From JAEMQF01 sp963850525 (lineage in GTDB: Bacteria; Pseudomonadota; Gammaproteobacteria; Burkholderiales; Burkholderiaceae_C): a DNA stretch of 64,000 bases. The stretch's first letter is position 1. Every line of letters begins with the position of its first letter. Below are positions 1 to 8,363 of this stretch, piece after piece. A model generated the notes under the pieces. It made no database searches and had not been told where the DNA came from. It saw only the letters and a program-made list of their open reading frames with translations. The stretch spans positions 309,869 through 373,868 of the forward strand of contig CAWKLQ010000010.1 of assembly GCA_963850525.1 (NCBI GenBank), given 5' to 3'. Made by a program: the position numbers and the translations under genes.

Positions 1-48
1 GACAAGTACGCCGAGGCGGTGCGCATGTCGGGCGCGAAGATGGAGTGA
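1..48 (+). CDS. C-terminal end of an upstream gene (partial)
   Basis: The first 15 codons read in frame as DKYAEAVRMSGAKME and end at a TGA. The rest of the gene lies outside the window. The short tail resembles the C-terminus of Bug/TctC-type periplasmic solute-binding proteins, which often end in a similar KYA..V..SGAK.E pattern, but 15 residues cannot establish a family. It is the only plus-strand gene in the first 11 kb and converges on the minus-strand catabolic operon. Confidence 0.45.
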   Translation, partial: DKYAEAVRMSGAKME

Positions 49-84
49 GGCCGGGCCCGCGACCTCTGCGGCCAGGTCCGTTCA

Positions 85-342
85 CCATGCGATCGACGCA
101 CCCTTGGGTGGTCGAGGACGTGGCCCGTGTCGGCGGACCGCAATGTCGCGATGGCGCGGCGTAGACCGGCGACGCTGTAGTCCGCGTCGAGGTCAGCGCC
201 GACCTCGCGCATCTCGGTACGCACCCCGCCGGGATGAAGGCTGGCGCAGACGGCGCGGTGCAGCCAGATGCCCGACTAGCGCCGGACGCCGATCAAGCCG
301 ATCTGCGAGGACCGCAGCGTCAGCTTCGCGCCCGGCGCCAGG
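85..342 (-). pseudogene. Decayed short-chain dehydrogenase (SDR) relic
   Basis: Read on the minus strand, about 85-235 translates to a run containing AVCASLHPGGVRTEM, followed by a segment ending SADTGHVLDH. This matches the C-terminal part of the intact SDR at 9310-9975 (AVCISLHPGWVRTDM ... AEDTGTFRDH). Further similarity to the same gene continues to about 342, but roughly 55 bp present in the intact copy are missing, frames change, and no start or Rossmann motif remains. It is therefore a broken paralogue or horizontally acquired homologue, not an expressed gene. It lies at the left end of the TRAP/sulfatase region whose right end carries the intact SDR. Confidence 0.7.
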
Positions 343-463
343 TCGCAGGGCATCTACTTCGGCTGGATGAGACGATGTGCAGACTACAAGGGCGTCCTTC
401 TCGCGCAGGGGCGCCAACGATGAAACGGTGCGAGTGGGCCCCAGGGCGCGAACCCTCAGGCCG

Positions 464-1822
464 TCATGGACGCGCCAGAAACATGGGCACGATCGCGGCG
501 TCCGCGAGCGATCGGATGCACTCGCCCACGCCGCGCATCTCGTCGGCGGTCGCACCGCCGGCGTAGATTGCTAAGCGGGCGGCCTTGTACTCAAGCTCCG
601 CCTGGCTCAAGGTGTTGCCAGGGTCGCCCTTCGGTTCGTCGACGCGCCCGTGCAAGGTCCGGCCGTCGATGGTCTGCACCTCCACCTTGCCGATCCAGCG
701 CGCTGGGTAGGCGGCGTCCACCTCCGGGTCGAGTTCCATCGAGACAAGCGCGCGCACCGCCACCACTTCGGGGGCATGCCAGGCCTGGTCGAACTCGGCC
801 AGGCCGGCCCGGCCGTGCACGGCAATCAGCCCGAGCACCGTGCCCATCGAGAACTTGCTCTGGTGCACGGTCCGCGGATCGGCCACCGAGCCGAGCACGT
901 CGATCGCGCCCTGGTGCACCCGCGCCGTCACCCGTGCCAGGTCGGCCGCGCGCAGGTCGTGGGTCTGCATCACCTGCAGCAGCGCGTCGGCCGCCGGATG
1001 GGTGTGGCGACAGGAGGCGTGGAACTTGAACGAGGTCTCGGCGACGGCCCAGCGCGTGCCCATGCCTTCGTCGAGGCGGGCCGGGTCGGCGTCGCTGGAC
1101 ATGCCCGCAGCCATGCCTTGCGGGCCGTCCAGGATGCGCTTCGCACCGGTGAACCCGCTGGCCGCCAGGTAGGCGGCCGCGAGCCCGGTGGTCGCAGCGT
1201 GCGCGGTGTGCAGCTGCTTGGAGTCGGCACCGTCCTGCAGGAAGGCCCACAGGCCGGCTGCCTGTGTCCCCGCCGATCCGAAGGCGTCTCGCATCTGCAC
1301 CGGCGTCAGGCGCAGCAGGCGGCCGACCGCCGCCGCCGCAGCCAAGCTGCCTGCGGTACCGGTCGTATGAAACACGCGGTAGTGCGAGCGGCCCAGGAAC
1401 TCGCCGACGCGAATACCCGTCTCGTAGCCGGCCACCACCGCGGCCAGCAGTTCGCGGCCGCTTGCACCCAGCGCCTGCGCCACAGCCAGCGCGGGCGGAA
1501 ACACGACCGCCGCCGGATGGAAGACCGAACCGTTGTGCACGTCGTCCTGCTCAGCAACGTGTGAGGCTGCTGCGTTGACGGCTGCCGCCACCAGCGCGCT
1601 GGTGCGGCGGCGATGGATCAGGTTCTCGGCAGGACCCTCAGCGGGGCCCATGTCCTGCCAGAACTTCGCGATCCGTTCGACGGGTGGCGCCCCCTTGCCT
1701 GCCAGCACCGAACCGAACCAGTCGAGCATCAGGTCTTCAGTCCGGCCCACGACAGTGGCAGGCAGGTCTTCGAATTGCAGTTGCGCGGCGAATGTGGCCA
1801 GCCGGCCACCGGGGTCGTTCAT
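464..1822 (-). CDS. MmgE/PrpD family protein
   Basis: This 452-residue protein has the usual length and layout of the MmgE/PrpD family (2-methylcitrate dehydratase, cis-aconitate decarboxylase and relatives). The N-terminal all-helical domain contains the family-like segments LDWFGSVLAGKG and AAVNAAASHVAEQDD. A central KFHASCRHTHPAADA segment corresponds to the conserved K-x-x-x-C/H region near the active site. Family members dehydrate or decarboxylate small carboxylic acids, but the substrate here cannot be assigned. It is the last gene of the minus-strand run sulfatase-dctP-dctQ-dctM-dctP and lies 148 bp after the second binding protein, so its substrate may be the imported acid or a breakdown product. 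An AGGG stretch lies about 9 nt before the ATG. Confidence 0.85.
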   Translation of the reverse strand: MNDPGGRLATFAAQLQFEDLPATVVGRTEDLMLDWFGSVLAGKGAPPVERIAKFWQDMGPAEGPAENLIHRRRTSALVAAAVNAAASHVAEQDDVHNGSVFHPAAVVFPPALAVAQALGASGRELLAAVVAGYETGIRVGEFLGRSHYRVFHTTGTAGSLAAAAAVGRLLRLTPVQMRDAFGSAGTQAAGLWAFLQDGADSKQLHTAHAATTGLAAAYLAASGFTGAKRILDGPQGMAAGMSSDADPARLDEGMGTRWAVAETSFKFHASCRHTHPAADALLQVMQTHDLRAADLARVTARVHQGAIDVLGSVADPRTVHQSKFSMGTVLGLIAVHGRAGLAEFDQAWHAPEVVAVRALVSMELDPEVDAAYPARWIGKVEVQTIDGRTLHGRVDEPKGDPGNTLSQAELEYKAARLAIYAGGATADEMRGVGECIRSLADAAIVPMFLARP

Positions 1823-1970
1823 GTCGGGTACCCTGGCCTCGGTGTGAAGGTGTTCAGATGACTCAGCGCGAGCGAAGCGCCGCGACCTTCGCTGCGGCGA
1901 AAGCGCAGCCGGCTCGCTGTGTCACGCGCCGCATGCGCCGCGGCGCGCTGGCAGGCGCCCGAAGCGCTGG

Positions 1971-2996
1971 TCACTTGTCAGTGACGACACGTTCGCGGTA
2001 GAACGTCAACGCGGCGGTTCCGTCGATGCCGCGCTTTCCGACTTCTTTGACCCACTCCTCGGCGAGAAACGCGTAGGCCTTCTTCAGGTCGGCATTGAGC
2101 TGCGGGCTGGCCTCTACCGTCTTGACCCCGCCATCGGACAGCCTTTTCAGCGCCGAGTTGATGGCCTCGTCCATCGCGCCCATGCGGGCTGCAAAGGCAG
2201 TGCCGCCCAGTGCGGTAATGGTCTTGCGGTCGGCCTCGGAGATTTCGGCCCACTTCTTTGGATTGACGACCAGCGCGAACGAGCCGGCCGTGCCCAGATC
2301 CTTCATCTTCAGGATGCCGGTGGTGGCGGGCGCGAGGTTGAAACTGATCACGTCCAGCGGCGTGATCGATGCGTAGGCGTCGACGATGCCCTTGGAGACC
2401 ACCTCGAAGTAGCGCACCGCCGGCCCGGCCACGACGCCCGAGGTGAGCGCACCGTACTGCTTAGCTGGCGTGCTGGGCGTCGTAGCGACCTTCATGCCCT
2501 TCATCTGGTCGATCGTGGTCGGGCAGGCCTTGACGCAGAAGAACTCCTGCGCAGGAAATACGATCAGCCCCAACAGATGCAAACCTTTGTAGCGGTCGTC
2601 CTTGGCGAAATACCTCTCGTGTGTAGCCCATAGCGCCTTGCTCATTGCCGCTGCGCTGCCGGTGGTGCCGGGCATTTCGGTCATCAGTTCAGGGAGTAGG
2701 CGATTGGGCACCACGCCGGCGTACTGCAGCGCGACGTCGGCGATCCCTTTCTGCACCATGTCGAGTTGTCCAGGAGGTGGCGCCAAGCTTGCAGAAGCCA
2801 TCTCTATCGTGACCCGGCCTTGGGTGGCGGTGCCGACCTCCTTGGTCCACGGCACCAGGACGTCGGCAACGATCGGATGGGTAGGAGGGAAGAAGGTCGA
2901 CAGGAGCAGCTTGGTCTCGGCAGCGGCAGGCAGTGCCGCAGCCACCAGGGCGGCAACGGCGGCGGCGCGGGAAAGGCGGATCAGGATCGGGGTCAT
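1971..2996 (-). CDS. dctP: TRAP transporter solute-binding protein DctP (copy 1)
   Basis: This is a periplasmic DctP-type receptor of about 341 residues. I start it at the ATG at 2996, which has a GGAG 8-9 nt upstream and gives a clean signal peptide (Ala-rich core ending ALPAAAE). An ATG 30 bp further upstream is less likely. The mature protein begins TKLLLSTFFPPTHPIV and carries the DctP hallmarks KGIADVALQ and the substrate-loop region SGVVAGPAVRYFEVV. It is a close paralogue of the binding protein at 4828-5850; long stretches such as KDLGTAGSFALVVNPKKWAE are identical. It follows the permease gene dctM by 45 bp. Ligand unknown; carboxylates or sugar acids are typical for the family. Confidence 0.93.
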   Translation of the reverse strand: MTPILIRLSRAAAVAALVAAALPAAAETKLLLSTFFPPTHPIVADVLVPWTKEVGTATQGRVTIEMASASLAPPPGQLDMVQKGIADVALQYAGVVPNRLLPELMTEMPGTTGSAAAMSKALWATHERYFAKDDRYKGLHLLGLIVFPAQEFFCVKACPTTIDQMKGMKVATTPSTPAKQYGALTSGVVAGPAVRYFEVVSKGIVDAYASITPLDVISFNLAPATTGILKMKDLGTAGSFALVVNPKKWAEISEADRKTITALGGTAFAARMGAMDEAINSALKRLSDGGVKTVEASPQLNADLKKAYAFLAEEWVKEVGKRGIDGTAALTFYRERVVTDK

Positions 2997-3041
2997 GGGT
3001 TTGTCTCCGTGGTTTGGAATGGGCAAAGCGGTAGGGGTTGG

Positions 3042-4334
3042 CTACTTCATGAACGACGGCAGCCAAAGCGCGATCTGCGGGAACAGAATCACCAGCACCA
3101 GACAGGCCAGGCCGGCGACGACGAAACCGCCGATGCTGCGGAACACCTGCCAGGACGTCACGTCGGGCATCAGACTCTTGACCACCAGCACGTTCATGCC
3201 CACCGGCGGCGTGATTAGGCCGAGTTCGACGACGATGACGACGACGATGCCGAACCACACCGGGTCCATGCCCATGCCGGTAACGATCGGGAAGAAGATC
3301 GGGACCGTCAGGAAGATCATTGCCAGCCCGTCGAAAACGCAACCGAGAATGATGTAGATGATGCAGATCGCAAAGATCACGCCCAGCGGCGGCAGGCTCA
3401 GCGATTGCACCCAGCTTGCCGCCTCGCCGGTCAGGCCGGCGATGGTCAGGAAGTTGGTGAAGATCGCCGCGCCGATGGTCACCGGCAGGAGCACGGCGGT
3501 CAACTCTGCCGACTCGACCAGGGCCTCACGGATGTTGTTCCATGTGCCCTGTCCGCGCAGGAACAGGAACGCGAGTCCGCCGCAGGCGCCGATGCCGGCG
3601 CTCTCGGTCGGCGTGAAGATGCCGACGTACAGGCCGCCGAAGACGAAGGCGAACAGCGCCAACACCGGTAGCACGCCCTTGATGGCCGCGAAACGCTCGC
3701 CCCAACTGGCGTGCGCCACGCGGCCGGTCTTGGCCGGGGCGGTGAGCGAGGTGTAGTGCACCGCGCTCATGTACAGCAGCATCAGCAGGATGCCCGGCAG
3801 CACGCCGGCCGCGAACAGTTTTCCGATGTCGGTCTCGGTCAGGATGCCGTAGATCACCATCGGCACCGATGGCGGGATCAGAATGCCGAGCGTGCCGCCG
3901 GCGGCGAGGGTGGCACCGGCGAACGCGGGGTCGTAGCCGTAGCGGCGCATTTCGGGCGCGGCCACGCGGGTCATGGTCGCCGCGCAGGCGAGCGAGCTGC
4001 CGCACACCGCGCCAAAGCCCGCGCAGGCGCCGAGCGACGCGTGCGCCAGGCCGCCGCGCAGGCCTCCCATCCAGCGCTCGGCGGCCTTGAACAGTTCGTC
4101 AGCCAACCTCGCCTTGAAGATGAAGGCGCCCATCAACACAAACAGCGGGATCACGGAAAGCCCGTAGCTCATGCCGGTGTCGATAACCTGCTGCGACGCC
4201 ATCGCCAGCGCCGGGTCAAGGCCGCGGTAGATCGCGAAGCCGACCACGCCGACGGCGATCATCGAGAAGCCGAGCGGAAGGCCGGCGAAGGTCAGCGCGA
4301 ACAGGACGAGGAATCCGAGCAGTGCGTTCAGCAT
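3042..4334 (-). CDS. dctM: TRAP transporter large permease DctM
   Basis: A 430-residue hydrophobic protein with about 12 predicted membrane segments, the usual size of DctM. The family-typical ACAGFGAVCGSSLACAATM and GGTLGILIPPSVPMVIYG segments line the transport path in characterised homologues. It forms the Na+-driven channel of a TRAP importer together with DctQ, encoded immediately upstream (15 bp gap). An AGGAG about 9 nt before the ATG supports the start. The C-terminal half contains the second inverted repeat typical of the family, including VELGLITPPVGMNVLVV. Confidence 0.95.
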   Translation of the reverse strand: MLNALLGFLVLFALTFAGLPLGFSMIAVGVVGFAIYRGLDPALAMASQQVIDTGMSYGLSVIPLFVLMGAFIFKARLADELFKAAERWMGGLRGGLAHASLGACAGFGAVCGSSLACAATMTRVAAPEMRRYGYDPAFAGATLAAGGTLGILIPPSVPMVIYGILTETDIGKLFAAGVLPGILLMLLYMSAVHYTSLTAPAKTGRVAHASWGERFAAIKGVLPVLALFAFVFGGLYVGIFTPTESAGIGACGGLAFLFLRGQGTWNNIREALVESAELTAVLLPVTIGAAIFTNFLTIAGLTGEAASWVQSLSLPPLGVIFAICIIYIILGCVFDGLAMIFLTVPIFFPIVTGMGMDPVWFGIVVVIVVELGLITPPVGMNVLVVKSLMPDVTSWQVFRSIGGFVVAGLACLVLVILFPQIALWLPSFMK

Positions 4335-4349
4335 CGGGAGTTCTCCTGC

Positions 4350-4826
4350 TCAGTGCGACGCGCCGGCGGTCGGTACCGGCGGTGGCGCGAGCGTCAGCGC
4401 AACACACAGCATGGCCGTCACGGCCGACATCAGCACCATGAAGTAGGCGGCCGGGTAGACCGGCAGGTTCAGGTAGCCGATCACGTCGCCCTGATCGCGC
4501 GCGACGCCAGCCGCGTTGAACAGGATCCACGCCATCACGGCCAGCACGACGGCGCTGCTCAGGTCCACCAGCCGCTGGTGCCAGACGCGCGCGCTGTTGC
4601 CGAGCCAGCGGTCGAGCATGCTCAGCGAAATGTGCTTACGCCGGTGCGTGACCACCGGCAGGCCGGTGAACACCACCAGCACCATCGCGTATTGCACGAG
4701 TTCGATGGCGCCGGGCAATGGGCGGCCGATCACGTAGCGGCCAGCCACGTCGGCCGCGGTCAGAACCATCATACCCAGCAGCGCCAGCGCCGCCAGGGTG
4801 TCGAGCCAGGAGAGGACGGTGCGCAT
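4350..4826 (-). CDS. dctQ: TRAP transporter small permease DctQ
   Basis: This protein of about 158 residues has four membrane segments and the DctQ pattern DVAGRYVIGRPLPGAIELVQ followed by the conserved RRKHISLSML. I start it at the ATG at 4826, one base after the stop codon of the upstream binding-protein gene. An in-frame ATG 18 bp earlier would overlap that gene. It acts as the small membrane subunit partnering DctM in a TRAP importer. The tight spacing indicates one transcript with its neighbours. Confidence 0.93.
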   Translation of the reverse strand: MRTVLSWLDTLAALALLGMMVLTAADVAGRYVIGRPLPGAIELVQYAMVLVVFTGLPVVTHRRKHISLSMLDRWLGNSARVWHQRLVDLSSAVVLAVMAWILFNAAGVARDQGDVIGYLNLPVYPAAYFMVLMSAVTAMLCVALTLAPPPVPTAGASH

Positions 4827-4827
4827 C

Positions 4828-5850
4828 TCACTTGCCCGCCGCAACGATCTGATCGCGGTAGAACTTCAGCGCCGCTGCGCCATCAATACCTCGATTGCCG
4901 ACCTCCTTCAGCCAATCAGCTGCCAGGAAGGCGTAGGCCTTCTTCAGGTCAGCGTCGAACTGCGCACTGGCCTCCACCGTCTTGACGCCGCCGTCGGCCA
5001 GCTTCTTCAGAGCGATCGCGTTAGCGGCGTCGAGTGTTGCCATTCGGGCAGAGAACGAGGCACCAGACAAGTCGGCGATAGCCTTGCGGTCGGCTTCGGA
5101 GATCTCGGCCCACTTTTTTGGGTTGACGACCAGCGCGAACGATCCTGCCGTGCCCAGGTCCTTCATCTTCAGGATGCCCGTCGTACTTGGCGCGAGGTTG
5201 AAGCTTATTGCCTCGATTGGAGTGACGGCGGCATAGGCATCGACGATGCCCTTGGAAACGACTTCGAAGTAGCGCACCGCCGGACCGGCGACCACACCCG
5301 ACGTGAGGGCGCCGTACTGGCGCGCTGGCGTACCCGGGGTCGTGGCAAGCTTGGCCGACTTCAACTGATCGACGCTGATCGGACAGGACTTGACGCAGAA
5401 GAACTCTTGCGCCGGAAACACCAACAGGCCGAGCAGGTGCACGCCCTTGTAGCGCTTTTCGTCCTTGGCGAAGTACCTTTCGTGCGTGGCCCAGAGCGCC
5501 TTGCTCATGGCCGCCGCGCTGCCGACTGCCCCCGGAATCTCGGTCACCAACTCGGGTTGCAGACGGTTGGGCACCACACCGGCAAACTGCAACGCAATGT
5601 CGGCAATTCCTTTCTGCACCATGTCGAGCTGACCAGGCGGCGGCGCCAGGCTCGCCGAGGCCATTTCCACTACCACCCTGCCCTGGGTAGCGGCGCCAAT
5701 CTCTTTGCCCCATGGAACGAGCACCTCGGCGACGATCGGATGGGTGGGTGGAAAGAAGGTCGACAGCAGCAGCTTCGTCTGCGCGGCGGCGGAGGTGGTT
5801 GCGACGGCCAGAACGACAGCTGCCAAGTGGAAAATTGACTTCATGTGCAT
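4828..5850 (-). CDS. dctP: TRAP transporter solute-binding protein DctP (copy 2)
   Basis: A second DctP receptor of 340 residues with a signal peptide (MHMKSIFHLAAVVLAVATTS, ending SAAAQ). The mature N-terminus TKLLLSTFFPPTHPIVAEVL is nearly the same as in copy 1. The open frame extends much further upstream, but only this start gives a signal peptide; an AAGG lies about 10 nt before it. It comes first in the transporter set (dctP2-dctQ-dctM-dctP1). Two receptors sharing one QM pair suggest either broader ligand range or a recent duplication; identity is visibly high across the full length. It lies between the sulfatase gene and dctQ. Confidence 0.93.
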   Translation of the reverse strand: MHMKSIFHLAAVVLAVATTSAAAQTKLLLSTFFPPTHPIVAEVLVPWGKEIGAATQGRVVVEMASASLAPPPGQLDMVQKGIADIALQFAGVVPNRLQPELVTEIPGAVGSAAAMSKALWATHERYFAKDEKRYKGVHLLGLLVFPAQEFFCVKSCPISVDQLKSAKLATTPGTPARQYGALTSGVVAGPAVRYFEVVSKGIVDAYAAVTPIEAISFNLAPSTTGILKMKDLGTAGSFALVVNPKKWAEISEADRKAIADLSGASFSARMATLDAANAIALKKLADGGVKTVEASAQFDADLKKAYAFLAADWLKEVGNRGIDGAAALKFYRDQIVAAGK

Positions 5851-5896
5851 GGTATGGGCCTTGTTGTGAGATTCAGGGTGTGTTGGGCGCAACACT

Positions 5897-7477
5897 TCAC
5901 CAAACGCCAATGAACAGGCCGTTGCCGCGCCAGTCCTCGGTGCGCCGGCGCACGGTGTCGTGGTCAACCGTGGTGCGCACACGGCGGTCGAGCAGCCAGG
6001 CGAGCAGGCGCTCGCGCATGGCAGCGCGCACGCCTTCGTGGTCAGGGTGGTCGCCGAGGTCGACCAATTCGTGTGGATCGTTCTGAAGGTCGAACAGCTG
6101 AGGCCGGAAGCACTTCCAGTGCACGTACTTCCAGCGCTCGGTGCGAACCATGGTCGCAGTGCAGTCCTCGACATCGAGGCCAAGGTGCTTGCGTGCGTCG
6201 CGAAAGGCGAAGTCGAGTTCGCTGAAGGTTGCGTCGCGCCAGTCGGCCGGCGTCGTGCCCTCCAGCAGCGGCGCCAGCGAACGGCCCTCGACCACGTGCG
6301 GCGCGGCCGGGAGGCCGAGAGCGTCGAGGATCGTCGGCACGATGTCGACGCTTTCGACGAAGGCACCTGATGCACTGCCTCGGCTCGCGTCGGCGCTGGC
6401 GCGCGGGTCAACGACGATCATAGGAACCCGCACCGCCTCCTCGTAGAACAGCTCCTTCTCGCCCAAGGCGTGGTCGCCCAGGTGGTCGCCATGGTCGGCG
6501 GTGAAGATGATCAGCGTGTCCTTGGAACGGCCACTGCGGTCGAGCAGGTCGATGACGCGCTTCAGATGGTCGTCGACCTGCTTCACCAGGCCCATGTAGG
6601 TCGGCCGCACGTGGCGAACCACGTCCTCGCGACCGTAGCTGAGGCAGTCGTCATGAGCCGCGCGATAGGCCTCGAGTACCGGGTGCGCGTTCTCGTTCGA
6701 CGGATCGCCTTTCAGGATCGGACCGCTGTCGTGGTCGCGGTACATCGCGTGGTAGGGTGCCGGCGCCATCAGCGGCCAGTGCGGTTTGATGTACGACAGA
6801 TGCAGCACCCACGGCCGATCGCCCTGTGCTTCGATGAAGCTCAGCGCGCGGTCGGTCATGTAGGCTGTCTCGGAGTGCTCTTCGCGCACACGCGCGGGTA
6901 GGTGGGCATTGCGCAGCAGCCAGCCGTTGGCAGTGCCTCCACGGCCGTCATCGCCGGCGATCACGAAATCTGTCCACGGGTCGCGTCCGTCGTAGCCGTG
7001 CTTTCGCAGATAGTTGGCATAGCCCGACTCTTTGCCCGGCGGCGAATGACCATCGTAGCGATCGAGTTCGCCGAAGCCACCGTGCAGCCGCAGCTGAGCG
7101 TCAGCGGCGTCGCGCGGCAGCCCTAGGCGTTCGACGCTGGCGATGTCGGGTATGACGTGTGTCTTGCCGGCCAGCTTGGCTTCGCGCCCGACACGCGCCA
7201 AGTGATCGCCGAGAGTGATCTGACCGCTCGGCAAAGGCACATGATTCCAGGTCGCGCCATGGCTGCGCATGTAGCGCCCGGTGTAGAACGACATCCGTGA
7301 AGGCACGCATACGGGCGACTGCACGTAGGCGCGATCGAAGCGCACGCCGCGGCGTGCCAACTCGTCAATCGCAGGCGTGTGCAACAGCGGATGGCCGTAG
7401 CACGACAAGTAGTCCCAGCGCAGCTGGTCGCACATGATGAACAGAACGTTGCGCAAGGGCGTGTGAGTCTGCGGCAT
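5897..7477 (-). CDS. Sulfatase (alkaline-phosphatase superfamily)
   Basis: A 526-residue type I sulfatase. The catalytic cysteine motif is CVPSR at residues 57-61, where Cys57 would be converted to formylglycine by a separate enzyme not seen in this window. The N-terminal metal site is MCDQLRWD (residues 15-22) and a second metal motif is TADHGDHLGDH at about residue 330. No signal peptide is present, so a cytoplasmic location is likely. It is the first gene of the minus-strand run and lies 46 bp before the TRAP receptor. The operon could therefore import an organosulfate (or phosphonate monoester, since related PMH enzymes share the fold), hydrolyse it and process the acid with the PrpD-type enzyme. 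The exact substrate is unknown. Confidence 0.9.
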   Translation of the reverse strand: MPQTHTPLRNVLFIMCDQLRWDYLSCYGHPLLHTPAIDELARRGVRFDRAYVQSPVCVPSRMSFYTGRYMRSHGATWNHVPLPSGQITLGDHLARVGREAKLAGKTHVIPDIASVERLGLPRDAADAQLRLHGGFGELDRYDGHSPPGKESGYANYLRKHGYDGRDPWTDFVIAGDDGRGGTANGWLLRNAHLPARVREEHSETAYMTDRALSFIEAQGDRPWVLHLSYIKPHWPLMAPAPYHAMYRDHDSGPILKGDPSNENAHPVLEAYRAAHDDCLSYGREDVVRHVRPTYMGLVKQVDDHLKRVIDLLDRSGRSKDTLIIFTADHGDHLGDHALGEKELFYEEAVRVPMIVVDPRASADASRGSASGAFVESVDIVPTILDALGLPAAPHVVEGRSLAPLLEGTTPADWRDATFSELDFAFRDARKHLGLDVEDCTATMVRTERWKYVHWKCFRPQLFDLQNDPHELVDLGDHPDHEGVRAAMRERLLAWLLDRRVRTTVDHDTVRRRTEDWRGNGLFIGVW

Positions 7478-7689
7478 ATGGGTGATTCCTTCTTCGCCGG
7501 CAATGTCTCATGGCTCTTTCGGGCGCACCAATGAATCCTCGGGTCGGTGCCATAACTGACAGGTAATCCGGTGGCGTCGGCCAGGTCGAAGACGCGCTCG
7601 GGAATCTCGAGCCCACCTCGTCGTTCGCCCGCTGCGTTCGCCGCGCGACCGACTCGGACGGCTTGCACCAGGAGGAACACGACCGAAGG

Positions 7690-8013
7690 TTAGCCCGGGA
7701 TCAGAGTCACAAGGATCGAAACCAGGCCAGCGGCGCAAGCGAGCCAGCTGGTTATGACCACGCCGCGGATCATCCAAACCGAGGGTGCGCTGGGAGCGTG
7801 CGAATGTGCCAGGCATCGTTGGCGCCAGGCCCCGCAGGCCACGATCCCCGCGGCGGCGAACAGCAGCACGATACCGAGCGCGACTACGAAGGTCCTGCCG
7901 ACCTGGGCGCCGGTCCTGAGAGCCAGCAGGGCGTTGATGAAGACGGCCAGGCTCGTGCGGCTCCAGGCCAACGCCGTACGCTGCGGCTGCAGACCCGGAT
8001 CCGCTCCGTTCAA
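7690..8013 (-). CDS. DUF202 family membrane protein (second of tandem pair)
   Basis: The predicted protein of about 107 residues starts at a TTG that overlaps the TGA stop of the upstream DUF202 gene (TTGA), a typical translationally coupled arrangement. It contains the DUF202/YidG-like N-terminal motif LQPQRTALAWSRTSLAVFIN followed by three hydrophobic segments. The family consists of small inner-membrane proteins of unknown function, often encoded in pairs (YidH/YidG in enterobacteria). No ATG exists near this position; a longer frame reading into the upstream gene would lack the family's normal start. Between this gene and the sulfatase are 212 bp with no gene I can support. Confidence 0.75.
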   Translation of the reverse strand: MNGADPGLQPQRTALAWSRTSLAVFINALLALRTGAQVGRTFVVALGIVLLFAAAGIVACGAWRQRCLAHSHAPSAPSVWMIRGVVITSWLACAAGLVSILVTLIPG

Positions 8014-8363
8014 CTGAACAGCAGCAGTGACGCGATTACCGCTGCGATGAGCAGTGTGGTCACTGCAAGTCCGGGTATGGCGATCGTGCTGGGCAGGGCT
8101 GCGGCACTTCTCATGGCGATCTCGTTGCCCTTCCATCGGTGGTAGGCCACGCCGCACAAGACGGCCGAAAGCGCTGCCAGCAAGACGGCCAATGTGACCA
8201 CCGCGGCGTGCGGCTGCAGCTTGGTGGCGAACTGCACCAGGAAGACCCCACCCGCCAGCAGCGACAAGGCCGTCCGAATCCAGGCAAGAAACGTGCGTTC
8301 GTTGGCAAGCGAGAACCGATAGTCCGGTTCTCGCCCGTCACGCTGCCATCGCGGTCGTCGCAT
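8010..8363 (-). CDS. DUF202 family membrane protein (first of tandem pair, YidH-like)
   Basis: This 117-residue protein contains YRFSLANERTFLAWIRTALS, the signature of the DUF202/YidH family, and three predicted membrane segments; it ends LLIAAVIASLLLFS. Its ATG lies inside the last 26 bp of the upstream RibF-like gene, and its stop overlaps the start of the next DUF202 gene, so the three genes probably form one transcript. The family's biochemical role is not established. Confidence 0.85.
   Translation of the reverse strand: MRRPRWQRDGREPDYRFSLANERTFLAWIRTALSLLAGGVFLVQFATKLQPHAAVVTLAVLLAALSAVLCGVAYHRWKGNEIAMRSAAALPSTIAIPGLAVTTLLIAAVIASLLLFS

Noticed and set aside
193..566. Small open frames over the SDR relic
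   Set aside because: They are not in the SDR frame and show no similarity to any protein; the homology to the intact SDR explains the DNA.
7478..7689. Minus-strand frame upstream of the sulfatase with protein-like text (around FDLADATGLPVSYG)
   Set aside because: Possibly a gene remnant, but there is no start, no recognisable family and it runs out of frame into the sulfatase; not enough to call a pseudogene.
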